Assembly (NCBI RefSeq): GCF_037975245.1
Contig: NC_092576.1
Location: 28,945,111 to 29,009,110 of the forward strand
Reading direction: 5' to 3'
DNA length: 64,000 nucleotides
Source: Apostichopus japonicus
Taxonomy: Eukaryota; Echinodermata; Holothuroidea; Aspidochirotida; Stichopodidae
Part shown: positions 54,760 to 64,000 of the stretch, in pieces
How the letters are laid out: each line of letters begins with the position of its first letter
How positions within the stretch are numbered: the stretch's first letter is position 1
Program-made: the position numbers and the translations under genes
Notes under the pieces: generated by a model
Database searches by the model: none
Told to the model about the DNA's origin: nothing
What the model saw: only the letters and a program-made list of their open reading frames with translations

Positions 54760-57700
54760 ATTGTTCTTCGTTTTATTGATTAATATTCAATTTGGTTCAG
54801 AAACACAATATGTTTGTTGTGTCAATACCGCTTCAACTTCATCCTTGCTGTGATCACGTGTTTATGTTTTTGTTAGATATTTTTGGACCACAATCAGTAT
54901 AAACTCAATTACGACTGCAATTACTACAAATTATCTATCATGACATATACGCCTTGGGCTCAGTAAAGTACGATTGTATAATCACCTAACTTCGATAGTT
55001 AAGTATATACTTTAATTCAAGAGGACTGCAATAGGTTTCGCACCAATTAGCAAATAATACACTTAAACAAGATTTAATGAACGTAAAATGTATTTGATCG
55101 TTTAATTTTACCTTCATTTCCTTTCACAATTATATTAATGTGAATAGTGTAGAGGCAAAGCAATATTGTCAAACTCTTAGCATTCTGAAAGAAAAGGAAG
55201 CCACATTCACCTTTCGTTTTCAAACTAACGATGACTATAAAATAATTCACTTGATAAAATGAAACGGGAAGCTTCTTACAGCCTTTTTAAACTTGCGAAA
55301 GTATAAGAAAACCGAACATTTATGTCACGATGTAAATTGAGTTGTGATTCCCACGCAAAAGTAAGGAACATTTTCAGCCAAAATCAATATTCCATAGTCT
55401 CGGAATACGTTATTTGGGACGCGAATTCCTTGACATCGAGAGTGCCACTATTATTTTAATACGAGAAGGTCTATAATTGTCGTGTCGCCCTAGGCAGAAG
55501 CTGTACTGTGTCAAATAGGAAGGGTAAAAATAGTGGTGAAATATATGTAACTGACTTTCATGCAGAATAATAATATATGTTGCAATTTTTTGGCAAATTT
55601 TAATTAATATTTCAGAATTGTTTCTATGTAGGTTGTACCCACATACACGCTACGTATTTATAATTTGGAGCTGGAGCAACTGTAAGCAGCCCGTCTTGAT
55701 TCAGCAATGCTAATTCGAAAAATGCCAAAGAAAAAAACAGTAGGAAAGAAACAATCAAATCTAGATGAAGCGAAATATATAATGAAAGCAAAACAGGAAG
55801 AAAGCAAAAGCCTAGATCCAAACAATATAAAATAGAACCAAAGCAGGAAACTTAACATTTTTACATCCTGCATGATCACACTTGTTTACAGCTTTAATTA
55901 GTATATTGAGATATCTTGTAAAAGGAAGTACATTATCTTATAATTTAATATCTTTCTGTATTTAAAGTATTCAATATTTTCAGACATCATGGAAACATCG
56001 TGATACCATCAAATCTGTCTTGTTTGCTGAAACGTGTTTTTTCAAGTAAAATGTTCATACAGTCGGCGAACCGTACGTTAAAGAAAAATTGTACTATAGA
56101 CGCTGTTGAATATGTGTGCTCTCACCTGTACTCGAAGATTTTTTATTCGCACAAGAACAGATACTTGTCATTGCTTTGTTAAATGAGGATAACTTCCCAT
56201 TAAATTTTCAAAAACCTCTTCTACACAATTGTACATTAACACATCTTCATGTGCCAAGTGCATCGATAATTAAATGTTTGCATTTTCAAAATTGGCCCAC
56301 AGTGCTGTTATTATAATAATCGTGTCCTCGTATCTTATTTGGGACAATGTAGTCGTAACCGGGGCACTTTTGTCACGTTGCTAATTGCGTAGTCAGAGAA
56401 CAGTGATATAATCATGTAATAGAGCTAAATGACCTTTAAGCTGCGTTATTGTTGTTTTCTTTTGTAAATGTGTTTATTCGACAATGTTGACGTATCCTAA
56501 CATCGTTTGTACCCTTACTGCGTTACATTGTGTTAGGCTGCGTACACCCACCAGTCTTTGTAAACTACAAGGTGGTTCTTGTCCTGTGTATTATAGCATA
56601 GACTTATCGTAAATAAAGATAAAACATTAGCAACACAGTTATGAATGTTAATACAACATTATTTATTTGTAGTATGTTACAAAACCCAGTGAAAATACTC
56701 GTGTCAATCGCTTACTTATTACTACAAGGCTGTCCTACTATATCATGTCCTACTATAACTTATGAACTAAAATAAACATAAACAATACATATGACTTACT
56801 TTGTACTTTCTACGACAATCTAGCAACTATGTTATTGCCTACGTAGACTATTACTGCACCTAAAGTCGTACTTAACTAACACAACCTTCAGCATTTAATA
56901 TGTAGTCGCTTTATGTTCTAAAATCATATGTTCGTCATATATATTTGCCAACATCATTTAGTATCATCATTATATCATCATTGCTAACCGACATCATTTT
57001 TGTGATAAAAATGTTAACTTACGTCAAACGTATACCCCATCTTTAGACAGTCAGACAGCCACACTGTTAATGATGCCGAATTGATTGATGCTTGTATATG
57101 TTGCACGAGTAGCTATAGACAGTAGACTGGAGTTACGCTATTTACCTATACTGAATCGGTGAAACAGTGTTTAATTAGAGCTGTGTGTAAATGAGGAAAC
57201 ATATGGTGTACGTCACAGACGGAAAATGATGACAATGGGTGTAACTCGTATCATGAGGATAAATAAATCGCTCAAATTTTAATTGTGCCCGCAAAGACTA
57301 CAATACCTAGACTCAGGTTAATTAATTTAAGCCATTCTTAGTGTTAGTCTAACCATACCTTAGGATAAAGGAAAGGAATCCCAATCTATCATAATGAACC
57401 TATATCACACCGAGATCCTAGTGATGAACTTATCCCTAAAATTTATAAGTCCATTATCTTGCACGGTACGGGAGTAAATTGGTTTATAAAAGTCATGGAG
57501 CTTTTTGTTATGCCAATGTTTAATGTCATAGTGCCACCTGGGATGGTGGAGTGGGGTGCGATATACTGTAATTTTTCGGTTTCCTGTCTCCTTTTCAATG
57601 TGAATGTAAACAGTTCAATAAACAAATACCAGTATTATGACAAATTAAAACATGCAAACACCAGCTCATTTCAACTTAAGACTTCCTTCAGTCTTCAGTT

Positions 57701-58280
57701 TCATATATAAAGAAACGTTAAAAATGTAATATCTCCCTAAAGAAGTACGATTTCTCTTAGCTGTTGGCGGCTTTGCTCATCACAAGCATAACTCTAGCCT
57801 AACATATAATTACCTTCATATGGCTTAGTATTACCTAGTAACATTGTTGAAGGTCACATACTTTTACATGAAACTTTGGAAGGTACTAGTATAGTTTATT
57901 CTCAAGTAGTTACTTTGCTACAAAGGACTAGGAGGGGGAGAGGGTTGACCGAATTACTAGAAAATCTGCAAAGCAACCTTCAGATTTGACAGAACCTAAG
58001 AAGTTCAGGATCACAGGGGAAGTTATAACAGACCTATTGGAGAAATAAACCAAGTCAGAATATGGACTTACAAACCAAATGAACATCACCAAACAGATAC
58101 ACCCTCAGCCCTGGTTTCCATACATTGGGATTGTTAACCCATAAGGTGGCTGTACATAAGAAAGGAGAAGGCCTTACTGTTCCAGAACGGAAGTTGCAAG
58201 CCACTCGAAGAATCGATGTATTTTAGATATCAAACGTTTGATTAATCCATGATATTGTGTCTCATTTAGATTGTTAGGAA
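54760..58280. other. No gene confidently seen
   Basis: AT-rich. A minus-strand hydrophobic stretch near 55660-55850 could mimic a signal peptide for gene 3, but the best-placed frame lacks an ATG and its donor is weak. No other exon, RNA gene or named element was recognised. Confidence 0.4.
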
Positions 58281-58289
58281 AGAATTATA

Positions 58290-59200
58290 ACAAAGGGTCT
58301 TTTTATTGAATTTTCAAATTCGTTTCATACTGTCTTGCCAAATCAATTAACGAAGGATCTTTACGGATTTATCAAAGAAACATGGCTTATTCATTTGTTG
58401 GCACAATTTCTTCAAGGATAGTCTAGACACGTTAAGTTTGATAAAGGGTTATCGGCAATATCGGAAATAAAAGTTGGTGTTCCTTAGGGTAGGGGGGTCC
58501 ATATATACTTATAAAATTAAGTTAAATTCACACATTTCTGTTACACAATATGCCGATGATACTGCTGTATCATGCACAATTCCTAAGAGCTCTGTTGAAA
58601 CTGACCAATGAAATGATCAGTGTTCTGTTAATGACATAGTTTCAAAATGTGACCTCAAGACTTTTTTGCGTAACCCCCAAAAATAAAGGAAATTTGTTTG
58701 GAAAAGAAAACCATAAAACATGAAGGTCTCATTCTATCAAGATCGCAACGTATTATTATTATTGAGGGATCTGAGGTGGTTAGAACCTCAAAAAAACTGA
58801 GTACTGGGAGTATACAGCGAAGACAGTTTGATCTTTATTTTTGCAATGTATCAAGGTATTAAAAAACGTATATAGTATCTAGTGTGGCTTACGTTGTGTC
58901 TCTCTATAACCAAAATGCTTAGGCAAATGTTTCAATACTAGTATTCTACCCTGGCACATGTGTGATATAACAGTGCCTGTCTGGTACCATATTGCAAGAA
59001 AGCAAAGAAAGAAGAATGAAGTTTGTTAAATACAAATCAGCTATATTTAATTTAGATTACAATATACTTTTAGAAAAAGTAAATGATGCTGCAAGAACTG
59101 AGTTTACAATAATGGTTAATAAGATGTGTTCAGAATCACCCTTTGTATACTGTTCCAAAAAGTCTCCTGCACAAATCGAACAGATTTTCTAAGAAATCCC
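58290..59200 (+). mobile_element. Decayed jockey/CR1-like LINE RT remnant
   Basis: Plus-strand pieces across several frames: FHTVLPNQLTK, IKVGVP followed by a stop where QGS is expected, the catalytic QYADDTAVSC, and later FNLDYNILLEKVNDAARTEF, resembling the post-RT region before the C-terminus. Many stops and frameshifts. Clade uncertain. Confidence 0.65.
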
Positions 59201-59269
59201 CACAAAATACCGAACGTAAGTTTACAGAAACTCATTTATTTACCGCGCTGCTTTATACATTCCATCCGA

Positions 59270-59522
59270 GCACTTACCATGTTTGTTGTAGTCTGTTTGT
59301 TATATCGTTTTATTTATGAACTTTTGTATGTGTAGATGTATTGTATATGATATCCTATCATCTTAACACTTTTTCCACTTTTATATTAGTTATTCTTGGA
59401 CTGTTTGTTGAAGTCTGTTTGTAATATCGTTTAATGTATTAACTTGTGTATGTGTAAATGTATTTGATATGATATCCTATCATCTTATAACAAAATCACC
59501 TTGTATATTACTTATTCTTCTT
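59270..59522. repeat. Two tandem copies of a 3'-end unit, about 120 bp
   Basis: gtttgttgtagtctgtttgt...atgatatcctatcatctta at 59280-59368 recurs at 59400-59488. It lies directly after the LINE remnant and may be its 3' UTR duplicated. Ends near gaaaggaaataaaaacaagg. Confidence 0.7.
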
Positions 59523-59989
59523 ACTGAGGTATTATATGACTCTTCTCTATTGATGTGATATGTATACAGAAAGGAAATAAAAACAAGGAACAACATACTA
59601 TAGTACAACTTGGAAACACCTGAACAATAGCACAGTTGTTTCCTTCTTTAAATCTGAGGACTCACAAGAGGTTTGGTTGGACATTATGAATGTGCCTGTG
59701 AGCGTAAGAACAATTTCACATTCCGTTTAAGGGGATAGTATAGTGACAAATCTTCCAAAAAGTTTGAAGGATACTTAGAAACTATTGTCAGACACAATTC
59801 ACGTGATACACCAACTTAAAAATGAAGAATTGCACAAAATTTTCCGTAGTCTGTGTGCTTCATAAGAGTTCCGACCTAACAGATTGCGCCAATGGAACTA
59901 TTATTTTTGCAACTGCATGTGTTCACATTTCATCAAATCCCATGTCTATTCCATACAATGTAGAAAATAGTAGGGGTTCCTTAAAATTA

Positions 59990-60332
59990 ATAGGACCAAT
60001 ATGCCACCCTTTCAGCAGCCGGCTCTCCTTGCCCTCCCTACCTCAACATCCCTCCATCCGAAACCATCCATGTCACCCAAGAAATACATACTAAAACATT
60101 TATATCTGCCAATAACCCATACAAACTCCTTGTCTATTTGATTCATTGCATCAAATTGACCAATCAGACCATTACCACACACCTTTCAACAGCCGGCTGT
60201 CCTTGCCCTCTATACCACCGTCTCTCATCATATCCGACCCCATCCTTATCACTCAAGAAAAAAATACTAAAATACGTATGTTGATACTTGCGTATAACCC
60301 ATGCAAATTCCATGTCTATTATGAAATGTAGT
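59990..60332. repeat. Two tandem copies, about 165-bp unit
   Basis: Copies at about 59990-60150 and 60160-60325 share gaccaat, ccctttcagcagccggct/cctttcaacagccggct, ccttgccctc, tcacccaagaaa/tcactcaagaaa and ataacccat. No coding signal. Confidence 0.7.
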
Positions 60333-60349
60333 CATTACGCCAGAACGGG

Positions 60350-61310
60350 GACGAAGTGTTTGGGTGTATATTAGTGACGTCTAGAAGTCGTGCACTGACC
60401 TAAATGGAGTGTGAACACTCCTGATTTTGCAATTTCCCAAGATCAGGCCCCGAAAAATCACAAGAAATCCCAAGAACATTGTACTGTATGGATATCTAGC
60501 AATATCTAGCGACATCTACGGATGAAAATCCTAAGATCTTCCCTAAACTGGAGGCAGATAGAGAATCGAAGCCTTCAGTGTGTAATGAACTTCAAACTGT
60601 GCGTCTTTCGAAATGAAAAGAATGTGGGGCATTCCACAACAAACAGATAAAAGTTATTTATTTCAGTCTCATTTCAATATTTTCGAATTTGTAAAGCAAA
60701 CAGCAGATATCATATCGCATCAGTGAGCATAAAAATGGCGTTCCAAGATAAACAGCCTCCAATCTGTTTATGTGTGTAGTGTTTGGTTTCGGAAATATAT
60801 GGGTATTTTTCATTTCCTTCAACGAAATTTAGAGGCGCCGTAGTAAAAGGTTTTAATATTTCTACACCAATAAATTAACTTCTTACTTCCTTCTAATCGT
60901 GCAATTTTGACCGGTTCGTCAGTGGTTGAAAGAGGTTTTTCTATATTGGTTGTCCATAGATTTTGTGCAACATGATGGGTATGTTTTGAAGTGAATTTAC
61001 TCACGAGAAATGTGAATTTTCAAATTCTGAACAAATAATGGGCTTAAAACCTTTAAAGTGGGGCTGACGGATATTGTGGGCCGCGACGTAGAATCACCTA
61101 CAAAAGCAATGATCCACAGGAGATGCAATGAGGTCGAACATGATGTGTGATATGGTGACATCTTTAAAAATGCTATGGATGAAAAAAAAATATTGGGAAA
61201 AACTTGGTTCTCATTCAAAAGTGTACATCTGCTTGGTCATTATCAAGCCCGAGAAGTGCCATTTCCGGTGATCGGGGGGAGGGGTATCAAAACCAGAAAT
61301 TCTCTTGTAC
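60350..61310. other. No gene seen
   Basis: AT-rich, short frames only, no splice-supported exon, RNA gene or named repeat recognised. Confidence 0.4.
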
Positions 61311-61321
61311 TCTGCGCGCCA

Positions 61322-61325
<4 letters not shown>

Positions 61326-61370
<45 letters not shown>

Positions 61371-61390
61371 CGTGTGTGTGTGTGTGTGTA
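61326..61390. repeat. TA then TG microsatellite
   Basis: A tatata run followed by tgtgtg with one cg. Confidence 0.9.
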
Positions 61391-61749
61391 TTAGCAATTG
61401 AGTATTAGTTATCATATAAATATCTCTAAAAAGAAGCTGTATATAGCAAATTAATGAAATATTTCCTTGCTTATCTACCTTTACTAGTCTACCATTCCTA
61501 GTCTATCTTTCGACTTTACTTGAAAAAAAAACATGTTTCCATTGATGGTTACTATTCACAATCAGAGAACATCTGAACACCACCCGTTTGTTTTTCATTA
61601 CAGAAACTACATATTGTTCTGTCGTTCACTTCTCTCTTCTTGTATTTTATTTCATAGTTTTGAAGTTGAAGCTCAGAATTGATGTATGCAAACGAAATAT
61701 CTTCATGGAATACTGTGAAAGTATGTAACTAATTTGAATTCCATATCAT

Positions 61750-62092
61750 GAGAGCGATGTGGTGAAGTAGTTAACGCAGTGGACTTGTGATATAAGGTTT
61801 GCAGGTTCGATTGCTGGCCAGATCATTATTGTTGTGTCCTTGGGCAAGGCACTTTATCTCCATTGCCTATCTTCACACAGGTGTATAAATGGCTGACTTA
61901 CTAGATAACGTGTAAATACAGTTGCGTGCGCTTGTTTGTGGCTGCATCCCTATGGGAAGTCCCTTAGGGACGTAGATGTGGTGTAATGTAGTACCGGGAG
62001 GGATTGTTTTAATTAGCACACTTTGGCGAGTGGTGTGACAAGTTACCAATGACCAGTGGTTAATCAAGAGTGTAAATCTTCAGCTTTAACCT
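61750..62092 (+). mobile_element. tRNA-derived SINE, same family as 14482-14762
   Basis: Head with gtggtgaagtagttaacgca and B-box-like ggttcgattgc; core tgtccttgggcaaggcactt and caggtgtataaatggc; tail ccagtggttaa and cagctttaaccttg. It carries about 60 bp more in the body than the 14.5-kb copy. Confidence 0.8.
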
Positions 62093-62767
62093 TGTTTTGT
62101 TTTGTGACTCTAAATAGCTACGGATGTCGAGAGGATGGTCATGTCGTTTGGGCATGCGCATCTGACCCGCTAGGTGACTCAGACGTGGATATATTATTTA
62201 AATTTTGTGCTATGACTGAAAGCAAAGTAAATCTTTTAGTTGGCGTATCGTGATATACTCCCACTCTACAAGTGATGTAAATGTGTGGCTTAGAGACATT
62301 TCCTTGTTATTCTATATGCTAGTTCTTAATATGTTTCCTACATATATGGTATACATTGTAGGCTGAATGTAAACGAAACGTTTCCTGTTTTGAAATGCTA
62401 TCATGTATACTGCACTTCCTTCTATGCTAATGATATTACAACAGAAATTACTTTTATACAAACTGTAAATTCACGTATATTCACATCTTAACGATTTCTT
62501 GTTTGATCGACATTTTAAGTCCAAGGAAGCAGCAATTGCTCTAGTCATTGACAATAGCAATAAAAGGTACGTTATTAACATTTATTTTTGTTGCTATATT
62601 TGGCTTTAGTGTCAATTATATGACATGAAATATGAACAGCATGAAGAAACCAATTCAAGTTTAATCATTTTCTACGTAAAATACAGCGATAGTTGTTTGT
62701 CAGTATTGTAAAGTGGTACGTTGAAGTGAGCCAGCAGACATGTCGTAGGCCTAGATGTTATGTGACA

Positions 62768-62828
62768 TGTATATATATATATATATATATATCTATAAAT
62801 ATATATATATCTATATATATATATATAG
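62768..62828. repeat. TA microsatellite
   Basis: tatata with ctataa and ctatat interruptions. Confidence 0.9.
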
Positions 62829-62869
62829 TTGGTTGGCGTCTATCTTGGCGCAGAGTGCTCTATGTCCGG

Positions 62870-62952
62870 TGGACACTAGTGGAACACTAGTTGTTACTCA
62901 GTTTAACGCGTTGAGCGATCTTCAGACAACAACTAGTGTTCCACTAGTCTCA
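62870..62952. repeat. Hairpin between two TA tracts
   Basis: gacactagtggaacactagt followed by tgtt is matched by aacaactagtgttccactag followed by tctc, separated by about 30 bp containing gtttaacgcgttgagc. The stem holds two overlapping ctagtg units. Confidence 0.8.
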
Positions 62953-62955
62953 ACA

Positions 62956-63021
62956 ATGTATATATATATATGAATATATATATGTATATATATAGGTGTA
63001 TGTATATATATATATATATAT

Positions 63022-63055
<34 letters not shown>
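62956..63055. repeat. TA microsatellite
   Basis: Long tatata array with gtatat and gtgtat interruptions. Confidence 0.9.
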
Positions 63056-63056
<1 letters not shown>

Positions 63057-63404
63057 GGAATTATGAGTTAGTGACGGCTCATAATTGGACAAGGTTAAAT
63101 GCCAGTGACACTTAAAAATAAGATTATACCAAGATATATACATATATCTTCCACACTCAATCTGTTGTTTTGTCATCCAATTGCCCACTAAATAAATCCC
63201 ATAACCCATATGCCCCTTAAATTTGTTTATTGATATCAATAGTGCAATATGACATGCTCTGCTCTAACATGTAAATGCTAATGGTTTTGAATTTACAAAT
63301 GCAATATCTTGTTTCATTATTTAAGAAACAAAATTGAAAGAGAACTCAAAAGAAACAGGAACTCTGCGTCTTTTCCTTAATAACTTACGTTATACAAATA
63401 TGAT

Positions 63405-63760
63405 ATAAAGACAATCTACATGCTGTTTTCCTTTACAAACATTTATGATAAAGATACACTTACTTGTTGTCAGTATATTTTTGCTGGCTTCGTACCAGAC
63501 GTGTGCCCTTTCGTTCGCTGATGTGGATGACACTAACACGTACTGATTAACGGTTTTGTCTTTGAAAATACTGATTAATATTGATGAAGATTCAACTGGT
63601 TACCGTTACTGGTCGTTAGGTGAGTTCAAATGTTGCAAAGTTGAATTAAACTTAAAACGTCGATTATCATTTATCAATCGTCCTCGTGCTGGTATGAAAA
63701 TATCAACAGAAAACTGAACAGTTTTACCTGATAGTGATTCATCCGCTTGTTATTGTTATT
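63405..63760 (+). promoter_or_regulatory. Inverted copy of the gene 1 5' non-coding block
   Basis: Reverse complement of 15835-16165, by eye about 80 percent similar, with the same donor context: ggtcgttag followed by gtgagttc on the plus strand (donor at about 63625). Suggests the 5' untranslated exon of another family member transcribed rightward off the window. No coding exon is visible in the remaining 250 bp. Confidence 0.5.
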
Positions 63761-64000
63761 GTGGATGTTTTGTTTACATTACTAACAAAAGATTGAATAA
63801 TAGCAACTGGAAGTAAATACGAAAAAGGGTAATAGCTTTTGTTAAGAGCAGGAATACAGATATTATAAGATTAATCAACCTTCATTTAGAAGACAGACTT
63901 CTAGTGATGAATTGCACAGCCATCGAAAATGGAGCACCTATTTGAAGTTATTGTCTAGTAAGTTGTCAACAATAACAAATAATGACGCGCCCGATACAGT

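Noticed and set aside
55624-55879. Minus-strand hydrophobic frames as the signal-peptide exon of gene 3
   Set aside because: The frame with the right donor phase lacks an ATG and is preceded by a stop; the ATG frame has no donor in phase 1. No similarity to the MW.WL signal of genes 1 and 2.
60040-60240. Pro/Ser-rich open frames
   Set aside because: Arise from a two-copy tandem repeat, no start context or splice support.

Overview
This is an AT-rich animal genomic window with spliced genes, tRNA-derived SINEs, LINE and Penelope-like retroelements, small inverted-repeat DNA elements and many TA microsatellites. The SINE family (a conserved core reading roughly cttgggcaaggcactttatc, then caggtgtataaatgg) and the overall style suggest a marine deuterostome. 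An echinoderm, perhaps a sea cucumber, is my best guess. That assignment is inference, not proven by the sequence. There are no prokaryotic operons, CRISPR arrays or rRNA genes.

The main content is a minus-strand cluster of three related leucine-rich-repeat (LRR) genes or gene remnants, built from a striking set of 72-nt exons. Nearly every LRR exon starts and ends in phase 2 and encodes one 24-residue repeat of the form xLxxNxLxxIPxGLFxxxxxLxxL. Gene 1 (14402 down to 432 and off the left edge) has a signal-peptide exon, an LRR N-cap exon and ten single-repeat exons; its C-terminal part lies outside the window. Gene 2 (34842 to 22274) can be read from start to stop: signal peptide, LRR N-cap, LRRs, an ephrin-receptor-like cysteine-rich region, a 1607-nt exon with several membrane segments, and two short final exons. 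It carries two lesions (a lost acceptor and an in-frame TAA), both in frame-neutral exons. Gene 3 (54663 to 37672) has the N-cap and nine repeat-coding exons but no C-terminal membrane part; it ends at a broken donor beside a retroelement fragment and SINE pieces.

Layout by region. 0-5 kb: one LRR exon, a decayed L2/CR1-like LINE (minus), a Tx1/L1-like LINE 3' end (plus), and a Penelope-like element with a GIY-YIG domain flanked by a 158-bp inverted duplication of its own 3' end. 5-16 kb: gene 1, with an internal exon duplication and two GC-type donors. 16-22 kb: mostly non-coding, with a 5' exon candidate, a MITE and an orphan dead LRR exon. 22-35 kb: gene 2. 35-37.6 kb: a Penelope-type reverse-transcriptase fragment and SINE pieces. 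37.6-54.7 kb: gene 3, with a roughly 9.4-kb inverted-terminal-repeat element inserted in one intron. That element holds a broken gene with an N-terminal Cys/His region, a PIN/XPG-like acidic core and a C-terminal CXC cluster. 54.7-64 kb: no confident host gene; a decayed LINE, tandem repeats, a SINE, TA tracts, a small hairpin, and an inverted copy of the gene 1 5' region at the right end.

The three LRR loci arose by local duplication: gene 1 and gene 2 share about 2.2 kb of alignable sequence around their first two coding exons. The encoded proteins look like secreted or membrane LRR receptors, and gene 2 shows the full receptor architecture. Cassette-like, frame-neutral exons, local exon duplication and decaying copies together suggest a fast-evolving receptor family, possibly in recognition or immunity. 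That function is inference only.
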